Below are positions 1 to 32,395 of a DNA stretch of 64,000 nucleotides, in pieces (position 1 is the stretch's first letter; each line of letters opens with the position of its first letter). The stretch covers positions 536,258 to 600,257 of the forward strand of contig KV908341.1 in assembly GCA_002005505.1 (NCBI GenBank), read 5' to 3'. The DNA comes from Botryococcus braunii. Its lineage: Eukaryota > Chlorophyta > Trebouxiophyceae. The notes beneath the pieces were generated by a model. That model was not told the DNA's origin, ran no database searches, and saw only the letters and a list, made by a program, of their open reading frames with translations. The translations under genes were made by a program, and so were the position numbers.

Positions 1-40
1 CTCTCTCTCTCTCTCTCTCTCCTTCCTCCCTCTCTCTTCC
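1..40. repeat. (CT)n tract at window edge
   Basis: CT dinucleotide run over the first ~20 bases, grading into CT-rich sequence. It lies upstream of the first visible golgin exon and is probably intronic. Confidence 0.85.
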
Positions 41-170
41 TCTCCGTCTTCGCCACTTCTAAAGTATTTTAGCAGTATATATTTCTTGAAAATATATGCC
101 AGACCCATTCATGGTCGGCTTGGTCGGCTTCCAAGCTATGAGATGTGTGGTACCATGACGGGCCGGGGAG

Positions 171-9649
<9,479 letters not shown>

Positions 9650-11204
9650 CTAATCGCACTGTCTACCACTGTAGTTGTGTTGTTGTGTTACGGCGATACA
9701 AAGATTGGGTCTAGTCCTGTTCAGTTGCCAGTTGTGTAGGCACACCCTTTTTCTGTCTAGCATAAGGCTCCTATGGCATGAGTACCTCGACTGTTGGACG
9801 TCGAAGAGCAGGGTGCTGACTTTCTCATAGACGTCTGATTAACCTTCCCCGCTTTGTGGAAAGTTGAGCCACCGGCCTTGCTGAAATTGATCATGAAGAA
9901 TGCGAATATTTGTGCGAAGAAGCAAAGATCAAGAGACATAACAGCAGAATGATTTGTAAATTTGCCTGTGTTTGAGAATCCACGTGCATGGCCACAGGAT
10001 TGGGGTGACAATAGCTAGAGGTGTTGTCCAGGCGAGTTGGACCATATGGGCATGGTAAGAGGTGATTGCAGGTAGTGGTAAGGATGTCGGAATGCACGAC
10101 AGCGTCAACAAAGCCTACATTAATGCCCAGAACATCTATATTTCAAGCAATTACCGTGTGGAGGAATGATGGCTCGATTCGGGTCTGGTACATCATGCAC
10201 ATATCTTGCCAGCTAGCTCGGGTGATGAACTAACTAGTCTGCGGGTAGACGGGGCATTGCCGTTGGCTATTCTTTGTAAGCCAGGATTTCGTCTTGTGCC
10301 CTCTTTATCTGGTTCTGAGTGACACTTATGCTCCAAAGTCGTTAGGATGGGTGTTACAAGTACTGCACCAAGACTAGTACTACACCAAGACCAGTACTGC
10401 ACAACTTGCACATTGCAACGGACCCGGAATGTCGACTTCGTGTGGATGGCACGTGGCACTGTGGCAGATGGTGCTGGCATGAAGTACTTTCTACGTGTGG
10501 CATACGGACCTGATGAAGATACCCATAAAGTCCGGACTGGCAATACCACATTAGCACACCCCTCTTGAAGTGGCTTTGGTTGGCCCGCCATGACTAGGCC
10601 ATTTTGCTTGCGCTGGACTGCAGAAGGCTTTGCTATATCTGCCAATAAGATTCTGGCTGGGGGCACAGCCGAGGCAGAGGACTGGACTGAAACCAGCACT
10701 CTTTGGCAGGCTACATAGGAAAGAAAAAGGTTGTGAATTGTAGCTCTGAACGAGAAGGCGCGCGCGCTTGTTCTGAAGGTAATACGAGCAGGATTTCATG
10801 GAGATGATGTTACGAATCCTCGCCAAAAAGTGTGGACAGCGATGTAAATTTAAATTTTATACCTCCTGAGCTTGTCATGACAAGTTTAAACTTCCTGAGC
10901 TTGTCTGATCAGGTGACATTGATGTGCAGGGTTATAACCTGAATTACGACAGTCTTGCAGGCACGTGGGAGGCCTGCCATCTCAACTGTGGACAGGAACA
11001 TCGCATGCACGCATCTCATCGTGCTTTGGACCCGGCTGCTGGAGCTAGGTTCTACTAGTGCCTGTTCCCATCTGCAATATGTATCACCCTGAGTTTAGGC
11101 TTCAGAGTTGCGCCAAATGTTTGCATTATATGCAGTAAAGCTTCACGTGATCTTGGCGACAACCTAATTCTTTAAACTTAAAGCCCGTTAGTACTACTAC
11201 TAAC

Positions 11205-11335
11205 GGACTAGTCTGGGTTGCAGCCGTTCAGTAGTAATGTCATCTCTAGTATGGCGTGCTCATTTTAAGCGAGCACACCATACCAGAGATGACCTAACTA
11301 CTGAAGGGCTGGAACCCAAACTACAATCAGTTCTA
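11205..11335. repeat. Long imperfect hairpin, ~57-bp stem with ~9-base loop
   Basis: Left arm 11205-11261 (ends tatggcgtgctc) pairs with right arm 11271-11335 (starts gagcacaccata). The stem includes ttcagtagt/actactgaa and gtcatctct/agagatgac with scattered mismatches. The loop is attttaagc. It lies far from any supported exon and could be a small-RNA precursor or a small inverted-repeat element. Confidence 0.8.
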
Positions 11336-12202
11336 CAAATTCAAGATGGCATTGCACGTGCAATAAAGTTTCGATATGTGTGAGCTCAAACAAACGTAAT
11401 GCATGCAGTGACATTGTCGAGTATCCGTACGCGTGCTCAGACTCCTTTGCTATGATGGACTTCGAGTGTTACCATCACATTGACATATATGGTGTTTACA
11501 AGGTATCCCATTGTTGCCTTCGCTTAGCTAACAGCGCCTGGGGCTAGCCTCCACACACCCCATAGGTTGCGATTCCGTAAGGTCCTAGGCCTAGGACCTG
11601 ACAAGGTAATGTAAAAATGTAATTACAAAATGGCAACCTCTGCATTGCGTGGGGGAGTGGGCTGGGTGGGTGTGTGTGTGTACGCGCCTCTGCGAGAACA
11701 CACGCACACAAACGCACGCATATCAGTTAGTAAATTTTTGGGTGACTATTAACCGTCCTTTCACCCTATTCGTTTAAGTAGACCGTTTTTACTTTCAAAA
11801 AAATACGTTCTTATGTGAAGAGCGTCTCTGCCCGCTTATTTTTGATTGGAAAATTTGAATACACAAATTTACTGTTAACAATATACTAGACACTAAGGTA
11901 TACATGCACATATTTTTCATATGTATATGCATATGCACATGCGCGCCGCTTGCTGCGCAAGGGTTTACAGGCGGTTTGTCTACGTGCTGAAGAACTGGAT
12001 ATGAGCTTTAAAGGGCTCACCCCTTGCCCCGGCGTACGAAGGAGTGCAGAGGGAAAGAAATAAGATTCACATGTATCAACTAGAAAGATTTGAAACGCCC
12101 ATTCAGAGGGAAGAAACAATTACATTTGTCCAGACCACAGTAATTACTTCGGAGCTTGTGCATGCATGCATATGCAACGAACTTGTGACACGCGGCCCAG
12201 GT

Positions 12203-12224
12203 GGTATGACAACGTTGTCATACC
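12203..12224. repeat. Perfect 22-bp palindrome
   Basis: The sequence ggtatgacaac followed by gttgtcatacc is its own reverse complement. It lies in intergenic DNA. A binding site or cruciform is possible, but nothing nearby identifies it. Confidence 0.85.
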
Positions 12225-13448
12225 CTAACTAGTTAACTGCGTCACAAAGACCTGTCAGCACCTTTCCTGACCCTCACCTTTCATGACCCAAGTTCCCAGT
12301 ACGACCGTATTAGCCATGGTCTAGATGTCTGATTTATGCTGCACTAGAACTTCAATCATTTCGCAAATAAAATGATTTGGGGTAGATCCACTTATGTCCA
12401 TGCGCAAATCCAAACCAATCCTTCAGGATGTCAGAAATGTATCGTATGGCCCGTGTGGGGAAAGTGTGACGTTATCACACTTGACATGCTTTGCTAGTTG
12501 CCATGGTAGCGTTGGCCCTAAACTCCCCAAATCAGCATAGTTGCCACCAAAACCATACTTAACGTCCGAAAGCTGAACACTGTTGATGATACATGTGGTA
12601 TATAGCCATTTTGAGGCTCTATCTGATGTGCCCCGCATATGCGCATATGCATGGTTTTGCCCAAAAAGTTTCCGTGGGGCAATTGGACAAATTGATGCAA
12701 CCTATTTGGGCCAGCCAGCATAACTTCCAAGAACTTCGGAGCAGAAGTACACGTGCACGTATACGTATGTGCGACTCAACGGTGTACAGGACACTCCACA
12801 CTGTAGCACAACCGCTAGAAAATTGATTCCTTTTCTGCCATGTAACACATCTGAACAGTAAACTCTCGCCTCACTTCATATCCGACTTGAGTTAACAACG
12901 GTATCGCCTCAACACTCTTCCCCAACGTCCCTATCCCCCACTCTACAAATAAGCACACAAGCAGCCACATTCTGGGCCTGAAAGAATTATGTCACAAAGA
13001 CATCACCTCTGCAGGTACAAGAGAGCCGTAGAGGGCAAACGCAGGAGATGCAACTATTGTCTCCAAAAAATCCTAAATGTTCAAGGTTAGGCCTCGGGGT
13101 ACAGATTGATACAGCAATGTAGGACAATTAACTGAAGCCCATATTGCCACATTGGGATACAGTTGGACTGTTGACTATTCTTGGTTGACTCTACATCTGA
13201 AATAGAAGGGATGGTCGTCAAAGTGCATTGGTGACTCCTATGCCTCCTTGCCGTCCCATCGCCTTTACTGAGTAATGGTCCTGCTCTCTTTGGACGACTG
13301 TTTTAGCAGCACATATCTTAACATCACATGATGACGGTTGCTACCACTCAACCTGAATCCGAGATCAAGAAGTTTAACGCCTGCGGGCGTTCTTCCAAGC
13401 AACATATGCTTCCAGGTGCAACTTCCTGTCGCACACTGAGCATGAAAG

Positions 13449-16400
13449 TCAAACAGTAGAAAGATCAGACATCAAAGAGTTCTCTCGAGGAGGCGTTTCA
13501 GGACCACTAACCATTGATGGCTGGCCAGCCACTTCAGGACCTGAGATGACGGTCCTCTCACCCTCCTCATTGACCACCAGATACTTGTTCCCATCCAGCT
13601 TGGCTTGGATTTCATAGTTAATGTATTGGTTGCGACCAAAGCGTGCCTCATAGTCCTTCTGGAGATCTGGAAGACTTGCCATGGCTTCATACGCTGCATT
13701 GGTACCACCTTCCATGAAGGCCTTGAAAACTACAGCAATTCCTGGTTTCCTGTGTCCCACAAAGTGGTACACCTGGCCACCCCACTAGTTCATGTGAGTG
13801 AACCATTTGTTTCCTTTAGAAACATGGAGGGGGATGGAAAAGGGGGGAGGGTCATGCGGAGAGAACGGGTCGGTTCATGAGAGAAAGAGAGCCAGAGCAA
13901 GGGGGAGGAGGAGGAGGAGGGGGAGGAGGTGGCAGAGGGGAGGCGGGAGCGGAAGAAGCACAAGGTTTGGAAGGCTTACGAGATAATGAAAGGGACACGG
14001 CCCGGAGAACGGCCACAGAGGGGCGGGTAGAGGGTTGAGGAACGCACTAAACTATGTGGTGAAAGTGAATCGATTCGATGTCCACCCACCATACATTCTG
14101 CACCACAGCAACAGCGGCCGCTCAACAGACCGACCAATTTTTGTGTGTGCTCATGATTGAATTTAAAAAAAGGCAGGCAATCACCATTGCACCAGCAGTG
14201 CGCCCAGTTACAGTGACCTTGCAACACTGAAGTCATCAAAACTCCACGCCATGATCAACCCAGACGATGTCATACAAACGTGCACAATGGCAGGAGCACC
14301 TTAATTCGTAGCAACTGATAGTCGAGGACAGTCTTGGGAATGTACTTGGATCCCCGCTCTGGAGCTGTGCAGCACGATTGTTCGCAGTTGCAGAAGTTGT
14401 ACCTGTTGGGTCCCCAAGGATTGTATCAGTCAGCAAGCCGTGGCCACCTTCATTGCCACCGCGCCACGCATGCGCACCAAGAATGTGTACTCTAACTGTT
14501 ATCAACAAGAGTCAACAATACATCAAAGGCCAGGGCTGTCTGCAAGCACCAACTTTCACCACACTGCTCAACCAAGTAGCTGCTCTTATTTACCTGTGGC
14601 AGGGGAAGAAGCACACATTGTACTTGTTGTTGTCTACACTCCACATGCATCGGCCCTCTGCAAGTGCTTCATTGCCAATGGCGAGAACCTATCATGAAGC
14701 AGCGCCAACACGTTAGTACTGGCACAGCTTTGGAGGACTTGTACAAGCTGCACGAGCCTCCCAACCAGACTAAGTTGCGATCCAAGGCAAAGGTCTTCAA
14801 GCATAATCTCTCAGACAGCTGCAACCTTAAAGATAACATGTTACCTCACAGATAACATGTTCATCGACCATACAAGAATTTCAACACAAAATAACAGTCA
14901 AATACCTGGAAGGCACGTTTCTATAAAAGCACTGTAAAGAGTCTACTTGCTTGGGTGAAGGACTGAACTTCTGCTCACCTCCTCCCGCTTGTTCATCACC
15001 CCACAGTACTCAGCAATGGCCTCCTGACCGGCGGTAAAGGTCAGGCTAAAATCATACACACGCATGACGTCTTGCAGAAAGCCCATGGCCTGCCGGTGGC
15101 GGCCCTTCATTACCAGCTGAAAACCGAAGTTGATTGGCATGTCAATACTGCAGACAGGTTATCTCCCTATCAGTACCAACAGATCCCTGGCAGGCCTCAT
15201 GCATGTGTGTCACAGTAAGTGTATGTATCCACTCAATGGGTAGTAACAGAGCCAATAGGCATCTGACCTAGCAGAAAAACTTAAATTTGCTATATCCAGT
15301 TCAGTATGAGCCCCCGAAAAACGTGAGTTCGAACAAAGAAAAGCTTCAAAGGAGACGCAGACAAAGAAAGAGGCCTTGGTCAAACCAAAGACAAAACCAC
15401 TGCAGCATGCAGCTTGCTCGCTTTTTGTTTCCGACACTTCGCACCATACTCCCCATATAAAAGAACTCATCTGTACCAACTCAAAACAATCCTCAAACTT
15501 CTACAAAGAGAAATCGGTCATTATGAGGATGCTCTAGTACACGAAGCAGGCCACTGTACATCTGATGCAAAAAGGCAGAATAGTGTATGCAAGCAATGAA
15601 CCCCGACCTGTCTGAGATGGTCATGCCATAATCAAAAGCGGGTCCGCGGAATGCTTCCAGCACAGAGTCAACCACCTGCAAAGTATCCCCCCAGAATAGT
15701 TTGGATAAGATATATTTTAAGTACAGGGACCAGTGCGCCTTAATACGTCTCAATTACGTATCTATACAAATATCTATGGATACAAAGCAATGCAATATAT
15801 AGAGATACGAAGCATTGCAATAGTGAACGCTATTCTAAAACAGGCAAATAATGCCGCTGACACAACCTGCTCAAATCAGATGAACTTCTATGTTCTTGAG
15901 CAAGTCTCCTTTCCCACTGCACACCTGTGATTTGCCCCTCATGGGCATCTTGGAACTTTGCGCGTTGGTCCCAGAACTTATCTGAACCTTGACAAAACTC
16001 AGGGCACGTGAGCTTACCATCATGTCTGTGTCCATAAAAACAACATTGGGAACACCGTCCAAACCAAACTCAGCCTCAAGCTTCTCCAGATAAGCTCTCT
16101 GGGCAACCATCTGATAGTAGTTTGCCCACGCATTGCGACCAACTTTCTTTCTGTTGATTTCTGTGCACCTGCATTCACAAAGCGAACCACCTCAATCCAG
16201 TTGATACACGCTGCCAGCATCTACAGTCAGATGGACCCAAATGGTTATGGAGACGGGGATATGATCATGACACAATGACAACCACAAAAGTTCGGGGCCT
16301 TGACCCGCAGTGACAGCATCGTTTGTGGAAGTGACCGCCGACTTAACTGTTGCAGACCCAAGCTTTATTTTTCCAGTTTTGCAAAGGTAATGCGACCGTG

Positions 16401-17146
16401 TACAAATCTGCTGCTCTTGCTTGTTTTGATCAAAACCTTCTACCTTGATGTCATGATAACTCTACTTAGCAAAGATAACAGAAAAAACAGGCGACTCTTG
16501 GTCCTCTGAAGAACTTGCCGGACCTCCGATGCTATGAGCCCATCCCTTTGTCAAAATACTGAGTCTACAGACGTATTGCCTTTTATTCAGATTGACAATG
16601 TAGTGAAATGTATTCTGAGGTTTCCAAAAGTTGGCCTCAAAAACAGCAACCCTAACAATTGAGAGGTGCCAGCACTGAACCTGAAGTTGGTCCAAATCAT
16701 ATGGTGGGTTATCATGCATCATGGAGAAATCCCATCCCTGAAAGCATCCCCAGTAAACCCAGACCGTCCAAAGTGATGGAAATGACGAGTAAAACCACAA
16801 TAACATTAGCCAGACAGGCAGGGCAGCAGATTTTTACAGCGACAGCACGATCCATTGCTTTTCGCATTGCTCACCTGAAAATCTCAATAGAGTGATCCTC
16901 AATATCTAGAATGGTAGTATCGTCTGTGAGGAAGGCAATGCGGCAATCAGGGTGCGATTTTCGGAGAGCAGTCGAGAAGCGCATGTCCGGCTTATGACTC
17001 TCAATGTCTGGGCGCTCCCCGGGTGCTACATAAAATGATGCAAAAATGATTTCTGTCTCGCAGCCCCAGCCTTCGAGTAGACACGGAATGTCGACGGACG
17101 TGCTTCGGGTGCGCATGGGAGTTGGGGCAGCGAAGTAAACCGTCAT
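13449..17146 (-). CDS. Glycosyltransferase-like protein with DxD motif
   Basis: Seven exons keep one frame on the minus strand: 17146-16875, 16168-16018, 15675-15608, 15147-14979, 14655-14594, 14402-14300 and 13772-13449 (TGA), 382 codons. All introns are GT-AG and every phase matches. The second exon gives KKVGRNAWANYYQMVAQRAY then VPNVVFMDTDMM, a hydrophobic strand ending in Asp-Thr-Asp as in metal-binding GT-A nucleotide-sugar transferases. Then come FDYGMTISD and DMPINFGFQLVMKG, a Cys-rich exon (FFPCHRYNFCNCEQSCC), VLDYQLLRIK, and VYHFVGHRKPG near the end. The family looks like plant nucleotide-diphospho-sugar transferase-like proteins, but I cannot name one. Coding-like sequence with a hydrophobic segment at 17819-17637 may be a type II anchor exon, so the start is unsure. 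Confidence 0.6.
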
Positions 17147-18075
17147 TGTGCTGGATATCTACCCTGCCAAACGCAGCTACACGTACATCAAGCAGATGAG
17201 AAGGTGAAAAGTTTTGAAACAGCTCAAATGTTTCCTTCAGGGCCAAAAGGGCCCCCGAATGTTCTGGAAGTCGGACGGGCTCGGCTTTTGTACACACAGA
17301 ATGGAGCAACTTTCCTTTGTATTCCCCATTAAAAGCATCTGCTGAGGACTACAACATCCCAATATACTACAGTCTAACAACCTAGTGCTTCAACGTATTA
17401 ATTGCGATCGGGCGTCTCATGCACTCCCCGTCAAGAACAAAGGAGGTTAGTGGTGCTAAAACTTGAATACGCTTTGAAACAAGCATAAAAATCAGACGAC
17501 TAGATGTATTAACAGGTGTTTAATACTGCAGCGTCCCACGTGTAACTCATCGCGGCAGACCAAACGATCGCAGTGTCTTCAAACAAATTACCCCACCTTT
17601 TCGGCTCGAGTTTTCTTCAAATATGAAGTTTAAATATCAAACTGCGTTTTTAACGCAAGCAACGTCGAGTATCGCGAGCACAGGGCAAGCGATGACCCCA
17701 GCGAAACGGAGGACCGCGGTACCAGGATATGGACTAACCGTCGACTTCCACTGTTCCCGTTGAAATTGTGTTGCCTTGCCCGTTTGAAGAGAAACTGTTG
17801 TTTGTTTTTTAGAGGGCATGTGAAGAAGAACCCCGATATTGGCGCGGTAGTATGGCCTTCTAGATGTTTCGATACGAAGGTTTTTGTGCCCGATACGCCG
17901 ATACGGTGTACAGGATTTGTGAGCCCAAAAATTGATGGCTCTCAGAACCGTACTGCATGGATCTGCGTATCTCGCGATTTGTCGTCAGATATCTTCTCTG
18001 ACCCATTGCGTATCTTCTCTGAACCATTGCAATTTGCGTTGTCATCTTTCGCGCATATGCGCTGCATGCACGCAA

Positions 18076-18264
18076 ATGGGAGACGACAGTTTACCTGTCA
18101 CAGGTACCCACAAGAAGAAGCAGCCACCCAGCCCAGAGGACAACCGGAAAAACACCCCCTTCAGGATTCTGAGCACATTGGCTCAATCAGCTGTCCGCAT
18201 AAGCGATTCAATTTCCCAAGTTCTGCACCACGTGGTAGGAGGACATTCACACCGCATCGACTAG
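18076..18264 (+). CDS. Possible small ORF of 62 residues
   Basis: ATG to TAG, starting MGDDSLPVTGTHKKKQPPSP and continuing with a helical, charged stretch (RILSTLAQSAVRISDSISQV). No family is recognised. It could be a first exon or chance. Its only support is a protein-like composition and a position upstream of the divergent minus-strand gene. Confidence 0.15.
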   Translation: MGDDSLPVTGTHKKKQPPSPEDNRKNTPFRILSTLAQSAVRISDSISQVLHHVVGGHSHRID

Positions 18265-18986
18265 CACTGGCGATGGCAATCAAGAAAGGCACACTTGAAA
18301 CCTCGGATCGCAAAACCATCATTGCAAATAGCATTTCCTATCGTGGTGTGCCTATGAAACCACACTGCCACAACGCATCAGCGATTAACACTGTGCCTTG
18401 CATAGAGCAAGGACTGTAGTCTAAAGGGTGGAATTCAGAGTCAACGCCATTCTGTTCTTCTTCGAAACGGGGGACAATTACATGGCGCTTGGAGTTAGCA
18501 GTGACCGGAGCGAGCTCTCTTAGTTTGTGTGCCAGGGCAGTTGGATTCCAGGCTAAAGTTGGAGCGACTGTTCAGCTTAGTCTTTGGCACAAAGAGACAC
18601 CAACTTGCCCTCAGTAGTCAAGTATGTATGTTGCATGAATCAGGCCAAAAGTTTCTTTAAAGATGTCAAAACATTGCTCGTTGTACGCACATATACAGTC
18701 ACTGTATATGTGTTTTCTACGCTTGGTGTAGAAGAGTGTGAGACATGGAGTTCTGAATCCAATGGGTTGTTTGGAGCATCTACACGTCTGTGGTGTGTAG
18801 CTCTGCTACTAGGGGGTGCCTATAATATAGAAAGCTGCAGGCCAACCACGTCGTTGAATAGACGAGGTTATTTGATTGACGTGATGCGTGCCTAAGTTAA
18901 GTGCGGGAGACGCCATTGCCCGTAATCACAACACACAGACGTCTTAGTCTCGACACTAAGGAATTCCACAAGGTGGCAGAACCTAT

Positions 18987-19203
18987 GAGCCAATGGTGAG
19001 AGAGGCATTGAACCCCCACCTTGGCACTACATAGGTGACCAGTTGATGGGTGTACGCCCAGCAACATCTTCAGCACGACCAAGTTATTGGGCATGACCAA
19101 CTAATGAGCCAAGGGTGAGAGACACATTGGACCCCCACCTTGGCATATATGGGTGGCCAGTTGATCGGTGTACGCCCAGGAACATCTTCAGCATGACCAA
19201 GTA
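18987..19203. repeat. ~119-bp direct repeat, two copies
   Basis: Two copies start with gagccaatggtgagag and gagccaagggtgagag (about 18987 and 19106) and continue through cccccaccttggca, gttgatgggtgtacgccca and catcttcagca. About 85-90% identical by eye. No coding potential seen. Confidence 0.85.
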
Positions 19204-19794
19204 AGCAAACTCTATAGATGCATGGGGCTGGCAATCTTTCAAACCGCCACCTTGCTCTTAGCTAAGGTCTTGAGCAACAGCAAGTTGGCGTTCTGAAAAT
19301 TTGCCAGCCCCATGCATACGAAACAAATGGCACAACAAAAGTGAGAAGCAGCTTTAGAAGGACACCTATACAGGAGACCGGTACACTGCAGATGACCATA
19401 CTTCCACACAAGAGAGCTCCACATGGCCAACATAATTATTACATTATAATGCGATGCAAGAGGCCAAGCCTTAAGGATCCCCCACAACACCAGGAGCGGA
19501 TAAGATGATGCCCACGTACCTATGTACATATAGTTAAGAATATCAGCATTTCTAAGCTTTTACAGTTGGGAGCGTGGCCCCCTCACAAACCCCACTGACA
19601 GGATGTGGGCGCTTCAGCAGGAGATGAGGGAAAACCCTGCATGCCATCCGGCTTAGCTTCTTTTCAAGTCCAAAGAATACGCATACTAGAAAGCGACACC
19701 AGACTTCAATCGCATCAACGAGTCATTGCATTTGGAAGTCCTCTGCTATGATATATCGCACCTGCTATACATACATGTAAAAGGAAGAAGAAAT

Positions 19795-21440
19795 CGGCCT
19801 GTTGCCATGGGACGGCCGCTGTGGGTCGCAAGCTGGCTACTCGGCGGGTGTGACTTGTAGCTTGAAACGTTTGGGTTTGGGTCGTTGAACGTTGGGCTGG
19901 TCGTTTTATGCTACTCTTGTAAAAGACGAGAGTAGTGCAGGCCCGGCTGTCCAAACCCTCGTATCAGCTCGCATACCGAGAGGTTTTTGATGACCCTGCT
20001 CGCTCAGATCGCGACCCTGCTGTGCTCCAATCTCTCACACAGCCGGGAGCGTCAGATTTGGTTGCTGGCTCTCCCACTTCCCTCATTAATGCCTCCTGAG
20101 TCGTAAATATTTGCAGCAAACAATGCCTCCTGAGTTGTTCCGCTGCCGCCTTCAATACCAGCTCTTGATCCCCATCTTCCGGCATGGCCAATGCCCGTGT
20201 TGCTTGAAGGAGTTGGATGTCTGGGGCGACCATGCTGTCCACTGCACCTCTGGGGGGATGTGGCATTTGTCCGCCGGCATTACTCCGTTCGTAACGGCCT
20301 CGACGCTATCCTTACCTCTGCTCATCAGCGCGTCACCCGGGAACCAGCCATTCCCACCCCTGTCCCACCAAGAGGGTCTGGGCATCACTAAGGCCACTTC
20401 CCTACTGCCCTGTGCCAATCTTGCCTCCGGCACGCAGACAGCCCCCCTTCAGGACCGTCTTCACGGTACATCCACTGCCCCACCTGTCCCTGCTGCCCTA
20501 GCTGCCAAGGCTGACTACTCCCTGGTCCCAGATTCCGATGCGGCGCTCTTCGAGGATCCCGATTTTGTCCGCAGCAAAGTGCAAGCCCGGCTGTCCAAAC
20601 CCTTGTATCAGCGCGCATACCAGGAGGTTTTTGATGACCCTGCTCGCTCGGATCGCGACCGTGCTGTGCTCCAATCTCTCACACAGCCGGGAGCGTCTGA
20701 TTGGTTGCTGGGTCTCCCAGTTCCCCATTTGCAGCAAACAATGGCCCCTGGGTCGTTCCGCTGCCGCCTTCAATATCATCTCTTGATCCCCATCTTCCAG
20801 CATGGCTCCCAATGCCCGTGCTGCTTGAAGGAGTTCGATGTCTGGGGCGACCATGCTGTCCACTGCACCTCAGGGAGAGATGTGGTTATTGTCGGCCGAC
20901 ACTACTCCGTTCTTTACCTCTGCTCGTCAGCGCGTCACCCGGGAACCTGCCTTTCCCACCCCTGTCCCTGGCCAGGAGCGCCGCCGTGCAGACCTCCGCC
21001 TCTACGTGTGGGAGGAGGGGCGTGACCTCTATATCGACATCGTTGGCTCCTCACCCCGCACCGTGGCCAACTTGCTGCACTTCGTGCCGGGTGGGGCTGC
21101 CGCGCGCGCCGCTCAGGACAAGCAGACCCGCTATGCTGTCTTGTTGCCGCGTCAGCAGCCGCCTGTGGCCTTCCAAGCCTTCGCTTTTGAAACATTTGGA
21201 GGGTTGCATGCTGATGCGCTGGCCTTGTTGCAGAGGCTCCAGGGGCTTTTGAACCAAGCCATCATTGCTCAAGAAGATGTGGAGGGATATTTTGTCATTC
21301 GTCGGGTCAGTTTCATCATTGCGGCGGCTGTGGGTCGCCAGCTGGCCGCTCGCCGGGTGTGACTCATAGCTTGAAACATTGGGTTTTGGGTCCTTGAACA
21401 TTGGGCTGGTCTTTTTAACTCCACTCTTGTAACAACAGAG
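19795..21440 (+). mobile_element. Broken 3' end of a non-LTR retrotransposon, with partial duplications
   Basis: Three pieces of one element in the same orientation. A 3' tail at about 19800-19932 (ctgtgggtcgcaagctggc to actcttgtaa) matches the tail at about 21327-21435. A body piece at about 19939-20345 repeats that at about 20576-20950. The complete piece encodes SFRCRLQYHLLIPIF, then CPCCLKEFDVWGDHAVHC, a zinc-knuckle-like motif. In another frame it gives ADLRLYVWEEGRDLYIDI and a helical C-terminus ending AAAVGRQLAARRV at 21361. This order resembles the zinc-finger and restriction-like endonuclease tail of non-LTR elements. No reverse transcriptase core is present. The frame changes between the two motifs, so it is dead or badly copied. 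Confidence 0.65.
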
Positions 21441-21957
21441 AATTTACATCTGTCCAGCCACGAGGGCATGATAAGATGATGGGGGACTGCCTTGAAGAAG
21501 TGAACTAGTGAGACTGCAGCCGCCAGGGCCCGAACCTTCTACTGGGTGTCCAGGCGGAGACCCTCAGTGGGTCACCCACCCCAAACCCAACCGCTGGAAA
21601 ACTCCCCCGAGTCGGCCGGTATACCGTACGTACAGCACTTCCTTTTTCCTTCCAGGAGGGCAGCCGCTGCAGAACCACGGTGACACCAACGCACTTCTAA
21701 GCAGACACGAATGGCAATCAAACAAAACCAACCGCCAAACGGTTTCTGAGGCTCGAGTCTCAGGGCAATACACCGAGGCATTTTTTCCTTAATAATCCTT
21801 TTTGGTTCACAACATACTACTTTCATCAGTTGCCGAGGCAAGCTGGATTTAAACGGACTACCGATCGCCATAGCTGGCATCTTTGCGTGTTGGCACACTG
21901 GGGCCTAAGAAGAGAAAGATACCGCAAAGGGACAGGCCGGAGCCTGGACCCAGGACC

Positions 21958-32366
<10,409 letters not shown>

Positions 32367-32390
32367 TGCAAGCTTGGCTGCATGAGCAGT

Positions 32391-32395
32391 TGTAA
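32391..32395 (+). terminator. TGTAA polyadenylation-like signal after cullin stop
   Basis: TGTAA 25 bases after the cullin stop codon. UGUAA is the usual green-algal poly(A) signal, but a five-base match is weak and would give a very short 3' untranslated region. Confidence 0.25.

Larger units (their letters stand above)
9650..13448. other. Intergenic region without a supported gene
   Basis: Spacer between the convergent golgin and glycosyltransferase genes. Composition is more AT-rich than the flanking genes, and open frames are short and unlike known proteins. It contains the hairpin at 11205-11335 and the palindrome at 12203-12224. The 3' untranslated regions of both genes should lie at its ends. 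Confidence 0.6.
17147..19790. other. Upstream region of the glycosyltransferase gene; mostly non-coding
   Basis: Possible additional 5' exons or promoter of the minus-strand gene at 17150-17820: 17309-17150 and 17819-17637 read like protein but do not join in phase to the exon at 17146. Beyond 18300 I see only short frames and a direct repeat. Confidence 0.4.

Noticed and set aside
17760..18419. 219-codon plus-strand frame
   Set aside because: No protein-like pattern over most of its length; overlaps a different, slightly better small frame at 18076-18264.
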